Positions 10,290-20,001 of a stretch of 64,000 nucleotides of DNA are shown piece by piece. Position numbers and translations under genes: made by a program. A model generated the notes under the pieces. It did not search any database. It worked only from the letters and a program-made list of their open reading frames with translations, and had not been told where the DNA came from. Every line of letters begins with the position of its first letter. Position 1 is the first letter of the stretch. This DNA comes from Macrothele yani. Lineage: Eukaryota; Arthropoda; Arachnida; Araneae; Macrothelidae. Location: positions 69,070,594 to 69,134,593 of the forward strand of contig CM077024.1 in the NCBI GenBank assembly GCA_039090855.1. The letters run 5' to 3'.

Positions 10290-12100
10290 TTATTGCTGTC
10301 GTACCAAACTTCTCCATTTACAGCGATTTTGACATACAACTCGTGCTTCACTAATATCCATTACACGCCGTACACAAGATATTTTATACTTCATACTCAT
10401 AATCTTTTTCTCATGCAGACACTCCTGAATCTGATCCACCCATGTCTTCCTTGGCCTTCCTCTGCCTTTCCTTCCTGCCACTTGGGCTGAAAAGATTTTC
10501 TTAGTAAGCATTTCATCACTCATTCTTTCAACATGGCCAAACCACCGAAGCATATTGGTCTCCACCTTGCTAACAACATTTTGCTTCACATAACACAACT
10601 GCAATACATCTTCATTTCTCACACAATCATATCGTGTCTTGCCACAAACCCCACGTAAATAACGCATTTCTCCAGCACACAAACGACTGCTATGTTTCTT
10701 CTTCAGTACCCAGGTTTCACTACCATACATCAGAGTAGGAACAATTGCAATTTCAAACACAGCCATGCGGGACTCTCTAGAGAACCCACCATCCCTGCGA
10801 AAACCTCCCAGAGCAGCTATGACTTTCAAAGAAGAATTCACTCACCTACTGATTTCACCATCCAACTTGTTCTCTCTGTCAAACATGCTTCCGAAATACA
10901 CAAACTCACTCACTCACCTGGTCAATCACAGTGCCATTTATACTTACATTACATTCAGTGCTACCTGTTCCTCTCTCAAACACCATAACTTTGGTTTTTC
11001 CCTTATTTATACTCAGTTTGAATTTCATGCAAACTTCGTGCATCCGAGTCAACATACTCTGCAACTCACATTTGCTCTCTGCCAACAGGACAGTGTCATC
11101 AGCATACAGCAATCTGCACACACGGATATCGCCAAGACATTTACCACTATTATCTATTTTGGCATCACGCATGCATGCATCCATAAATATATTAAACAGC
11201 TATGGTGACATTACACAACCTTGTCTAACTCCTGCACCAATGGAAAACCATTTTGATAAAACACCATTCACTCGTACACAAGCTCTACTACCAGCATACA
11301 TGGCTTTTACACTATTAAGTAAATTTCCAGTAACACCATATTCATTCAATACCTTCCACAATTGTGTCCTATTCACTCGGTCATAAGCTTTCTCTAAATC
11401 TATGAAGGCAGTAAAAACTTTCTTCCCAACAGCCAGATACTTTTCAATCATCGTGTGTAATGCAAAAATCTGGATAGTGCAGCCTTTACCAGGCATAAAA
11501 CGACTCTAAACATCCCACACTTTCAATGATGTAAGAACCCGTACTTTTTCAATAACAACCTTACCAAACACGTTCCCTGGCACACTCAGTAGGCTAATAC
11601 CACGATAGTTCTTGCATTCAGTCTGATCACCTTTTCCCTTATACAAGGGAACAATGATAGCATCCTTCCAATCCCGAGGGACCATTCCTAACTCCCAGCA
11701 CAACTGGCAAAATTCAATTAACCAGTCAATTATAGAGTCACCACCATAGTTCAACATCTCTGCAGTTATGCCATCAACTCCCGGAGCCTTACCTTTCTGA
11801 AGAGATTTTAGAGCTTTACACACTTCTTCTCTTGAGATCACTCCTGTGCTTTCATCCCTCATTGTGACATCATCTGCGTCTATCTCAGAATCATCTTTGC
11901 TTTCCTGATCTAATAACTCACAGAAGTATTCACCCCATCTGTCACTTAACTCATTGGGCTCCCAATGAGTTAAGTGACAGATGTGACACTCACCGTGCCA
12001 TTCACTTCTCCCATAACATTTCCCCAATCTCATTCTTCACACAACTTACAACTTTGTTTCCCCTATTTTTCCTGAGTCTCATGTACTTCCAAAAGGACTT
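10290..12100 (-). pseudogene. LINE reverse transcriptase region with several breaks
   Basis: Continues the polyprotein of the endonuclease frame. Seen in order: FWKYMRLRKNRG, GKAPGVDGITAEML, NYRGISLLSVPG, motif A AFIDLEKAYDRV with the first catalytic D, motif B GAGVRQGCVMSP, LFNIFMD, motif C LLYADDTVLLAE with the two catalytic D, and the C-terminal MLRWFGHVERM and GRKGRGRPRKTWVDQI. Breaks: TGA at 12101-12103 and 12002-12004, a frame change within the palindrome region near 11940-12000, TAG near 11503, TAG in place of W before LFNIF near 11190, a 4-base GTGA slippage near 10910, and TGA near 10852. Most are simple point or slippage events, so decay is moderate. Confidence 0.85.
11937..11982. 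repeat. Perfect 22-bp palindrome, 2-base spacer
   Basis: Arms 11937-11958 and 11961-11982 are exact reverse complements separated by ct. It lies in LINE coding sequence, close to the point where the frame changes. Confidence 0.95.
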
Positions 12101-13366
12101 TCAATCTTTCCAAAAAGCCAGTTCATGCCTTTCCACTTTCTCCTTCCTATCTTTTGCCTTACTGTGGCGAACCAGCTTAGCAGCTTCACGCTTCTTACAG
12201 CGATATTCATCCACAGAGACTCTACCTTGCAACATCCCCAAATAGGCTTCCTTCTTTCTCTTTACTGCCTCTTCAATCTCACTGTTCCACCAAGTATCAC
12301 CTCTATTGTTACCCACTATTGTGGTGCCACAGACCTCTTTAGCAGCAGTGACAACACAGTTCTTAAAACATTCCCACTTATTTTCTACATCCCTCTCACC
12401 AGACTTCAGATCCTTCAGTCGTTCTCTGAGTAAGACAGAATACCGCTGATGATCTTCAAGGAGCCTATCAACCTTTATTCTTTCTATCCTGGGTCTCTTC
12501 CTATTCCTTTTCTTCCAACCAACATTAGGTTTCACTCGTGACACTACCAAGTAATGATCAGAACCAACATCCGCACCTTTCATCACACGGGTGTCAACAA
12601 CTAAGTGTTTCAAACGCTGATCATAGACAACAAAATCTATCACACTCTTTTGACCAAGAGTATGATTTTCCCAAGTATATGTGTGGATATACTTGTGGTT
12701 GAAAAATGTATTAGATACACACAAACCATTCTCAATGCAGAGTACAATTAATCTTACATCCTTATCATTCACATAAGAATCATTAAACTTACCCAGAACA
12801 TTGTCAGAAATTGCATTTTGCACATTTACTCTAGCATTGAAATCCCCTGCTATTATAACTTTTTCTTTAGCACCAAATTGGCACAAAACAACTTTTAGCT
12901 CATTCCAGAAATTTTCCTTCTTATCAGAAGGTTCCGAGTCACAAGGAGCATACACTACAACAATTACAATTCTCTGAAGTTTCACTTTCAAACGAATCCA
13001 GAGAATTCTCTCACTTACGCAACTATAGTGAATCAAGTTGTTCTTCATCTTTTCACTTAAAATCCCACCTACACCCGCCTGTCCTCTCATATTATCCAAT
13101 ACTCCAGACCACACACTCACCGTGCCATTTACTTCTTCTACCCCAATTTCCTTCTTTTTGGTTTCACTTACACACAGCACATCCAGTCTATACTTATTCA
13201 TCTTCTCAATCACCTCACTCATCTTGCCATTTATACCTCTAGTATTCCATACACCAATCTTACATTCACTCAGCCGAGATCTCTTTCGCATACGCCGTTT
13301 AGAAAGTCCAGGTCGATTCCGTGGTGGACCGTCCTTCTCAAGTGTATTAGGTCCACCATATCCCAC
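12101..13366 (-). CDS. LINE AP-like endonuclease domain (open part of polyprotein)
   Basis: An open 421-residue frame with an exonuclease-endonuclease-phosphatase fold that nicks target DNA for retrotransposition. Visible motifs: IGVWNTRGIN at 37-46, VLCVSETKK with catalytic E68, VVYAPCD at 137-143, IIAGDFNARV at 171-180 with D175 and N177, SVIDFVVYD at 241-249, and GSDHYLVV at 268-275 with the catalytic D-H pair. The N-terminal 35 residues are basic (RRMRKRSR). The frame ends in a TGA that the reverse transcriptase region directly follows in the same frame, so it is the front of a longer polyprotein cut by a nonsense mutation. Confidence 0.85.
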   Translation of the reverse strand: MGYGGPNTLEKDGPPRNRPGLSKRRMRKRSRLSECKIGVWNTRGINGKMSEVIEKMNKYRLDVLCVSETKKKEIGVEEVNGTVSVWSGVLDNMRGQAGVGGILSEKMKNNLIHYSCVSERILWIRLKVKLQRIVIVVVYAPCDSEPSDKKENFWNELKVVLCQFGAKEKVIIAGDFNARVNVQNAISDNVLGKFNDSYVNDKDVRLIVLCIENGLCVSNTFFNHKYIHTYTWENHTLGQKSVIDFVVYDQRLKHLVVDTRVMKGADVGSDHYLVVSRVKPNVGWKKRNRKRPRIERIKVDRLLEDHQRYSVLLRERLKDLKSGERDVENKWECFKNCVVTAAKEVCGTTIVGNNRGDTWWNSEIEEAVKRKKEAYLGMLQGRVSVDEYRCKKREAAKLVRHSKAKDRKEKVERHELAFWKD

Positions 13367-13638
13367 ACTTGAGTCATTCTGAGTATTTTTTTTTCGTTTT
13401 AATCAGGTAAGTACATCAGTGTGGGGGATTAGCCCACAGCTGAGGGTTCCAGTTGGTCAATCAACCTAAGGATTCTGGAACAAAACCCAGTGAGTTGGGG
13501 TATTTTCGCCAATGTCACACAGAACTAGCTTGCACCTCTCCAAAATTCACAGAGGCCCTAGTTGCTGTTATGTGTGCCATTGTTACCACGGAGCGCCCCG
13601 AGGAGGCAAACCCATCTCTCACTACGACCGCCCGCGAC

Positions 13639-13641
<3 letters not shown>

Positions 13642-13705
<64 letters not shown>
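13642..13705. repeat. (AT)n microsatellite
   Basis: About 64 bp of uninterrupted TA units, between the 5' end of the minus-strand LINE and the left arm of the Penelope-like composite. Confidence 0.95.
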
Positions 13706-13706
<1 letters not shown>

Positions 13707-13787
13707 CGCAAAAGCAAATTATGTGAATAAACAAAAACCTTTGAACAAATTTGAAATTCCATAGCGCCAGAGGCTGCATAAGAGATA

Positions 13788-14254
13788 GATCAAATAACAA
13801 TAGTGTAAAACAAAGCAAAATTTTGAAGTAGAAAAACAAAACCAAAAAAATAAATAACATGATCAGCAATCACCAAATCCATCACCCGAACCAGGCTAGC
13901 TTCAAGCGATGAAAAATACCGAACAAAAGAATACAGGGAAGCATATTAATGACTGACTCCTTGTCGGCTTCGTCAAGGGCAAGCAACAAGAAAATCACTC
14001 ACTAATCTACTGAGACTAGAGAATTGTGGGTTTCTGCTATTTTAGTTTGCTAAAAGGACCAATTAAATTTAGGGGAATAATGTCAATAACAGGGATTACT
14101 AATAAAAACCCGAACCCAGCAAACTAAAACACATTTGCCCGACCTCACAACAAAAATTAATAAAAATGAAGAAAGAGAGCCAAACTCCTTTAACACAAAT
14201 CCAGTTAATAAAAAACCCAACCAAAGAAATGGTACCCAAGAGATAATTTAAACT
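13788..14254 (-). repeat. Left inverted arm of the Penelope-like composite
   Basis: Reverse complement of 19527-19990. Shared blocks include the ggtaccca/tggataccatt region, the stretch around gaggtcgggcaaatgtg, ccttgacgaagccgacaagg, and ctagcctggttcgggtgatg. It ends at an A17 run (14261-14278) directly before the reverse transcriptase remnant. The arm continues to the left beyond the preserved right arm, into 13710-13788. Confidence 0.85.
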
Positions 14255-14272
14255 TGTCACAAAAAAAAAAAA

Positions 14273-14950
14273 AAAAAACACTTCTTGGTAACACGCCTGC
14301 AGAGGCTAATTGCTATGACTTTGAAAACCTGTTTACTAGCCTTCCGATACAAGACATTATTGGTACACTCACGTTACTCTTTAATGAATTTAAACCTCCA
14401 ACACTATTTCCGAAACTACTTGGCATACGCTTCTAAATTGTTGTATCAAAAATAACTTTATCCTCTACAATAACAAGCTTTTCAAACAGGTTAATGGAAT
14501 ACCTATGGGAAGTGCACATAGTACGAGCGTATGCAACTTGTTCCTGTTTTTTAAAGAATATCAATTCATGAAACTAAATTCTTCTAATCAGGAAAATTGC
14601 TCTCATACCTACAGATATATCGATGACCTCATTTGCTTTGATAATTCAGGAAATATAGAAAAGTACTTTGCTGCTATTTATCCTATGAGCCTTAAACTTA
14701 ATAAAACTAATGATAATAACCATGTACTTGGGTTTTTGGATTTAACTGTTAATCTCAATGAAGGTAACGCAATTATAAGTCTTTATGATAAGAGAAATCA
14801 ATTTAAATTTAAAATTGTAAATATGGTATGTGGTGGAGCAATATTTCAAATAAAGTTATAGAAAATGTATTCATATCACAAGTACTAACTAAGGCTTTCT
14901 AGAATATGTAGCTTAAACTCTGAACTAGAAAAACATGTTATTATTCTAAT
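14273..14950 (+). pseudogene. Penelope-type reverse transcriptase remnant
   Basis: Reads YDFENLFTSLPIQDIIGTLT (motif A region, with D), then after a frameshift FKQVNGIPMGSAHSTSVCNL (motif B), then CSHTYRYIDDLICFDNSGNI (motif C, YIDD), then YPMSLKLNKTNDNNHVLGFL and ISLYDKRNQFKFKIVNM. The YIDD box followed by YP.ELK.N, LDL and YDKR.DF.F.IVN is the Penelope signature, unlike LTR or LINE enzymes. The N-terminal part of the enzyme is absent and the C-terminal part fades after about 14950. No linked GIY-YIG domain was detected nearby. Confidence 0.82.
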
Positions 14951-15963
14951 CAAACAGTTTCTCGAAAACCAAGTACCCAAGGGCTTCTTAAAAATCGCAT
15001 TAAGAAAAATAGTTCTCAAAAATAGAATTAGGATGGAAGGCTTAATTTAATTTAAATCTTGTTGACTGAATGAATTGTCTAAATTAAAGCTAATTTCTAG
15101 ACGTTCAGGCAATGATGTTATTAGCAATCAACTAAGGAACCTGTAATGCACAATTCTGTTCCTCTCCTTTGATACCCCAAAAAAGGTTATAATTTTAAAA
15201 AATATTTAAAAAACTATTTATAAAAAAAGCATAAAACCCCTAGAAAAATATCTTAAAAATAATTATAATAATAAAACCTTTTAAAAAAAATAGTAATAGT
15301 TAAAGTTCAAAGGTTTGGGAGGAATGGTGATATTTAGGTATTATAATACTCTTTGAACTCTTGGGAGCTGGTAAATGCCTCCCTGCTAACAGGAAGGGCA
15401 TTTTAGTATTCTGGTCTGCACTGATAACTTGTAAGGGATTTTTCAGAGCATTAATTCTGGTTTTTGAAGTCTACTCAAGGGCTTGAACTGTTCCCACCAG
15501 GAAGGTTATAAAATTGGATGCTAGATGGCGCTGCAAAGTGCCTGCCCCTGAATTCAGTTGGTTCACCCCATAGATGTAGCAGTAAGTGCATTGTTGTTTT
15601 CAGGCATGGTAGGGATATACTGTTTGCTCCTGCTACTTATTTAACTTTTCTTTCAGGAATTATTTTTTTTTTTTGGGGGAGGGGGGTCTGTTTTCACCAC
15701 TTTCAAGCAGGCTGTGAGCTTAGGATTAGTCTTTTGCTTCATTCGAACTTTCTGTAGCATTTCATTCATCTTTTTGTATTGTTTGAAGTCTTTTTAGTGG
15801 TTCTGTGCCTTCCTGTGGGCCTAATGATAAAAGAAGTTTATTTTAAATATATTGCTGGTTATAGCCAAGCAAGACACAATGTTAACTGTAAGTAAGTCTT
15901 TTTATATACCACAGGATTTCTGAGTTTGCACTAAGATTAATTTTTTCATATTTTCTTGTGTAT
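14951..15963. other. Interior of Penelope-like composite, no readable gene
   Basis: AT-rich, with A-rich runs at 15180-15300. There is no recognisable frame. A single CTCF-like site (ctagatggcgctg, 15521-15533) is the only motif noticed. Confidence 0.45.
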
Positions 15964-16182
15964 ATTAGGCTTAGGGATGTAAGGTCAGGTGATGCGTAAC
16001 ATCACAGCCTCTCCTTGACAAATGTCAACCCCGCCTTCTCGTGGTGCATCCTGTTCCCACTAAAGGGGCTCTGACGACCGCCAATAGCGGTATAACTATA
16101 CCATCGGGATCAGAGGAAATGCTATCCCACACTCACCAACCCGCTTGGCCAGCGTGGTGAGTTATGGCCAAACACCTCCAAA

Positions 16183-17124
16183 ATGACTCTACAACTTAAA
16201 TCTTGGCCCTCAGTCTCCGGCAGCTGGAATGTACCTGGCCAAGGCAGCGGCCAGTGCGACATGAAGGCAGAGGGTGCTAAGAATCCCCGGAGGACCGGAC
16301 TAGGCTGCCATTTGATGCTGACCTTGGCTACCTATAACGGACGCTCCCTATCTTCTGATTCAAGGCTTCTTGAATTGGATGAGGAACTACAAAGGATCAA
16401 GTGGGACATCGTCGGGCTAAGTGAGGTAAGGAGAAAAGGAGAAGATCTCATTGAACTGAAAAGTGGACATCTCTTCTATTATCGTGGGACAGATACTGGC
16501 AGAACTAGTGGTGTTGGATTTATAATAAACAAGAAACTGAAGGATAAAGTGGTAGAAGTTGAAAGTTCCTCTGACAGAGCTGCACGACTCGTTATCCAAC
16601 TATCGAGAAGATACCAGGCTCAGATTATTCAAACTTATGCACCCACCACAAGTCATCCTGAAGAAGAAATTGAAGAATTTTATGAGGAAATTCGTCATCT
16701 AAATAATAAAGGTAAGCAGCATTTGAAGATAATTATGGGAGATTTCAATGCAAAAATAGGGCAACGGCAACAGAATGAAACTTCAGTAGGTAAATTCGGT
16801 CACGGCAACAGAAACCAGCGTGGAAATACTCTCGTTGAGTTTGCAGAGGCAGAAGGATTTTTCATCTTGAACTCCTTTTTCAAGAAAAAGCCACACAGGA
16901 AATGGACATGGAGACATCCAATTGGGACGACAAGTGAAATTGATTTTATTATGTGTAACAAAAAATTCATCATCGAAGACTGCAGTGTGCTGAACAAGTT
17001 CAACACAGGTAGTGACCATAGATTGGTGAGATGTAAGATGCACCTCAACACTAAACTGGAACGTGGCAAGCTCATAAGACAAACAAAATGTATTGACATA
17101 ACCAACCTTAAAAAAACACCATAA
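16183..17124 (+). CDS. RTE-type LINE endonuclease domain
   Basis: 313 residues. Apurinic-endonuclease-like motifs: LATYNGRSL at 48-56, DIVGLSEVRR with E81, QTYAPTTS at 150-157, IIMGDFNAKIG at 183-193 with D187 and N189, SEIDFIMC at 251-258 with D254, and GSDHRLVRC at 276-284. These cover the metal-binding and catalytic residues, so the domain looks intact. Its role is to nick target DNA and prime reverse transcription. The stop follows an A7 run at 17110-17116; the sister copy at 20830 has A6 and reads straight into the reverse transcriptase. So this is most probably the front half of one polyprotein of about 985 residues, split by a single inserted A. An upstream in-frame start cannot be excluded. 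Confidence 0.9.
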   Translation: MTLQLKSWPSVSGSWNVPGQGSGQCDMKAEGAKNPRRTGLGCHLMLTLATYNGRSLSSDSRLLELDEELQRIKWDIVGLSEVRRKGEDLIELKSGHLFYYRGTDTGRTSGVGFIINKKLKDKVVEVESSSDRAARLVIQLSRRYQAQIIQTYAPTTSHPEEEIEEFYEEIRHLNNKGKQHLKIIMGDFNAKIGQRQQNETSVGKFGHGNRNQRGNTLVEFAEAEGFFILNSFFKKKPHRKWTWRHPIGTTSEIDFIMCNKKFIIEDCSVLNKFNTGSDHRLVRCKMHLNTKLERGKLIRQTKCIDITNLKKTP

Positions 17125-17134
17125 TACTTTCAAG

Positions 17135-19138
17135 TTGGAACTGAAGAACAGATTCTCTGCTTTAGAAGGCCTAACATCGGAAGAAGTGGATATTTCGGAA
17201 GTTAACAGAAAAGTAACCAAAGCTCTAATGGAAACAGCAACAAAATTAGCTGGCTCTAAGAACAAGTTGCATGTGAACAAATTATCAGGAAAAACCAAAA
17301 TGTTGATGCAAAAACGAAGAGAGATGAGGACAACTAAAGAAGATGTGACTTCCAAAGTGGAATATATAAAGCTATGCAAGACAACACGAAAAAGTATCAC
17401 TGAAGACGTAAGGAAATTCAACTGTGAGCTAGTGAGGAAAGCAATTGAAAACAACCAAAGCCTAAAGATAGCAAAGGGACATCTCAGTAAGGGAAGAAAA
17501 CAGATTATGGCTCTGAGAAAAGAAGATGGTTCTATAACAAGAAATAGAGGCGAAATTTTGACAAGAGTGAAAGATTTCTACTCTAAATTATATGAAAGGG
17601 ATGATACATGTACTCCAGACATCATGAAAGGTACCAGAGTTCTTCCAGTCCTCCCAGCAGAAGTTGCTCATGCAATCAAGAACATGAAGAGGGGGAAAGC
17701 TCCAGGAGAAGATGGAATTACTATAGACATCATACAAGAAGCAAGTGGAGAAATTGAAACAGTACTCGCCCAAATTTTCACTCGATGCCTTAATGAAGGG
17801 AAGATTCCTGAGGATTGGAACAATGCTACAATGATCCTGCTACATAAAAAAGGTGACATTGAGGATCTCAGGAACTACAGACCTATCAGCCTCCTATCAG
17901 TGGTTTATAAAATCTTCACTAAAGTTCTTTCACACCGCTTGAAGGTAACACTGGACATGGCTCAACCGAGAGAACAAGCTGGATTCAGGAGTGGCTACAG
18001 CACAATAGATCATATCCACGTACTGAGAGAACTAATTGAAAGAGCGAGGGAATATGAACTTCCATTGTGCATGGCTTTTATCGATTATGAAAAAGCCTTT
18101 GATTCGGTGAAACCATCAGCAGTTACCACGGCTCTGAAATCCTGCGGTATTGAAGATGCATACATTAATATTATTAATAACATCTATGAAAATGCAAGTG
18201 CAAAGATTCGGCTGTTTGAAAATACAACACACATAAAAATTGGAAAGGGAGTGAGACAAGGTGACACCATATCTCCGAAGCTCTTTAATGCCACATTGGA
18301 AAATGTCTTTCAATCACTGAACTGGGAAAACAAAGGGATAAAGATTAATGGAGATTATCTAACCCACCTTCGTTTTGCTGATGACGTAGTCATTTTTGCA
18401 ACTACCCCATCAGAGCTGCAGAGTATGATCCAGGAACTTGCTGACAAGAGTAAAGAAGTGGGATTAAAAATGAACTTTCAGAAGACAAAAGTGATGTTCA
18501 ATGCTTTTACAAGAAATGAAGATTTATCGATTGATGGAGAAAAACTGGAGATAACAGATACGTATGTTTATCTTGGACAGCAGATATCAAGTGAGGGTCA
18601 CATTGATGAAGAAATTAATCGGCGTACAAAACTTGCCTGGAGAGCTTTTGGAAGAAACAGCATAATTTTCAAGAGCAATATGCCATTATGTCTTAAAAGA
18701 AAAGTGTTTGATCAATGCATCCTTCCAGTGCTTACGTATGGTGCAGAGACGTGGACCTTAACTAAAAGAGACATACAAAGGCTGCAGACAACTCAAACAA
18801 GCATGGAGAGGTGCATGCTTGGTATAACCAGGAGAGATAAGAAGAGGAACTCGTGGATCCGAAAAATGACGAGAGTGGAAGACATCATGATCAGAGTTAA
18901 ATCCCTGAAATGGCAATGGGCTGGACATACTGCCAGAAGGACAGACCATAGATGGACAGCCGAAATTTTAGATTGGATTCCAAGGGACAGGAAAAGACCC
19001 AGAAAAAGACCACATGGGAGATGGGTGGATGAAATTCGTAAATATGCGGGAGTGACATGGAGGAGACTGGCACAAGACAGACCGTTGTGGAGGAAACTTG
19101 GGGAGACCTTCGTCCAGCAGTGGATTGATAATGGTTGA
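17135..19138 (+). CDS. RTE-type LINE reverse transcriptase domain
   Basis: 667 residues, open to the end. Motifs: GKAPGEDGITIDII at 187-200, NYRPISLLSVVYK at 247-259, QPREQAGFRSGYST at 277-290, motif A AFIDYEKAFDSV at 314-325 with catalytic D317, motif B GKGVRQGDTISPKLF at 370-384, and motif C LRFADDVVIFA at 412-422 with D416-D417. A C-terminal region follows (YGAETWTLTKRDIQRLQ, WAGHTARR, a basic RDRKRPRKRP patch, QQWIDNG). All catalytic residues are present. The ATG at 17135 is probably not a true start: the frame simply resumes here after the 1-base insertion upstream. A TGA stop is followed at once by the GATGAT tail. Confidence 0.92.
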   Translation: MELKNRFSALEGLTSEEVDISEVNRKVTKALMETATKLAGSKNKLHVNKLSGKTKMLMQKRREMRTTKEDVTSKVEYIKLCKTTRKSITEDVRKFNCELVRKAIENNQSLKIAKGHLSKGRKQIMALRKEDGSITRNRGEILTRVKDFYSKLYERDDTCTPDIMKGTRVLPVLPAEVAHAIKNMKRGKAPGEDGITIDIIQEASGEIETVLAQIFTRCLNEGKIPEDWNNATMILLHKKGDIEDLRNYRPISLLSVVYKIFTKVLSHRLKVTLDMAQPREQAGFRSGYSTIDHIHVLRELIERAREYELPLCMAFIDYEKAFDSVKPSAVTTALKSCGIEDAYINIINNIYENASAKIRLFENTTHIKIGKGVRQGDTISPKLFNATLENVFQSLNWENKGIKINGDYLTHLRFADDVVIFATTPSELQSMIQELADKSKEVGLKMNFQKTKVMFNAFTRNEDLSIDGEKLEITDTYVYLGQQISSEGHIDEEINRRTKLAWRAFGRNSIIFKSNMPLCLKRKVFDQCILPVLTYGAETWTLTKRDIQRLQTTQTSMERCMLGITRRDKKRNSWIRKMTRVEDIMIRVKSLKWQWAGHTARRTDHRWTAEILDWIPRDRKRPRKRPHGRWVDEIRKYAGVTWRRLAQDRPLWRKLGETFVQQWIDNG

Positions 19139-19526
19139 CAATGATGATGATGATGATTAGGCTTAAAAATTGCTTTACTGGTGATTGAAACCATGCCCTT
19201 TGGTATATTCATTTAAAATTATATTTAATTTTTATTTTATCTTGCAGAATAATTTTTATTAACCTTTTTGCTGTGGGTATTGAGGATTTTGCTTTGCAAC
19301 TATGTGACATCCAACTTAGTTTTCTTGTTCACTCTTGGAGTTACAACTGTATATTGCTCCTTGGAATTTTAGCAACTCCTTTTTCCTAAAATTGGCTGTT
19401 GCTTGCTTTTCAATTTGGTTGGTTGCATTTTCTGGTTTTATTTTTATTTTTTGTTTATTATTATTTTTTTAAAAACAATTTTTGGTACTTACTGGTTATT
19501 TTTTGGCTGGTTATTTGATTTTACAT

Positions 19527-19990
19527 TTTTTTTGTGTGTGACAAGTCTAGAGTATCCCTTGGATACCATTTATTGGTTGGGTTTTTTATTAACTGGATTT
19601 GTGTTAAAGGAGTTTGGCTCTCTTTCTTCATTTTTATTGATTTTTGTTGTGAGGTCGGGCAAATGTGTTTTAGTTTGCTGGGTTCGGGTATTTATTAGTA
19701 ATCCCTTCTATTGACATTATTCCCTTAAATTTGATTGGTCCTTTTAGCAAACTAAAATAGAAGAAACACACAATTCTCTAGTCTCAGTAGATTAGTGAAT
19801 GATTTTCTTGTTGCTTGCCCTTGACGAAGCCGACAAGGAGTCAGTCATTAATATGCTTCCATGCATTCTTATGTTCGGTATCTTTCATCTCTTGAAGCTA
19901 GCCTGGTTCGGGTGATGGATTTGGTGATTGCTGATCTTTTTATTTATTTTTTTGTTTTTGTTTTTCTAGTTCAAAATTTTGCTTTGTATA
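19527..19990 (+). repeat. Right arm of the Penelope-like composite
   Basis: Direct-orientation copy of the inverted arm at 13788-14254. It ends in a short TA repeat at 19987-20001, where the second RTE copy begins. The arm is T- and G-rich, and no reading frame of known family is seen in it. Confidence 0.85.
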
Positions 19991-20001
19991 TATATATATA
20001 A

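Larger units (their letters stand above)
10187..13640 (-). mobile_element. Non-LTR retrotransposon (LINE), near full length
   Basis: A minus-strand LINE of apurinic-endonuclease type: endonuclease (13366-12101) then reverse transcriptase and C-terminal region (12100-10290), then a short 3' UTR ending in a TATG repeat. The 13380-13640 segment upstream of the first reading frame has no coding sign and is probably 5' UTR. The clade is uncertain; the C-terminal MLRWFGHVERM and RGRPRKTW blocks recur in RTE-like and related invertebrate LINEs. It is distinct from the LINE at 15974. I could not find a target-site duplication. Confidence 0.85.
15974..19155 (+). mobile_element. Full-length RTE-type LINE with target-site duplication
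   Basis: Flanked by a 10-base direct duplication attaggctta at 15964-15973 and 19156-19165. It comprises a 5' UTR of about 200 bp, an endonuclease frame, a reverse transcriptase frame, and a short GATGAT-type tail without poly-A, as is usual for the RTE clade. At 3182 bp it is the right size for RTE. It inserted into the Penelope-like composite. Three other copies of the family lie in the window (6404-6711, 8335-8760, 20002-22893), so the lineage was active repeatedly here. Confidence 0.93.
13788..19990 (+). mobile_element. Penelope-like element with inverted terminal copies
   Basis: A composite about 3.0 kb long once the LINE at 15974-19155 is removed. The left arm (13788-14254) is the reverse complement of the right arm (19527-19990). 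Between them is a plus-strand reverse transcriptase remnant with Penelope-type motifs (FENLFTSLP, NGIPMGSAHS, YIDD). Penelope-like elements often carry terminal copies in inverted orientation, which fits. The interior from about 14950 to 15963 and 19156 to 19526 has no readable frame. No GIY-YIG nuclease was found in this copy. Confidence 0.7.

Noticed and set aside
13453..13869. Open frames with YIYIYI runs
   Set aside because: Produced by the (AT)n microsatellite.
13965..14000. A hammerhead-like word (ccttgacgaagccgacaaggagtc on the complement) in both arms of the 14-20 kb Penelope composite
   Set aside because: TTGACGA differs from the required CTGANGA and no GAAA follows the possible stem II; both arms share this, so it is not simple decay of one copy.
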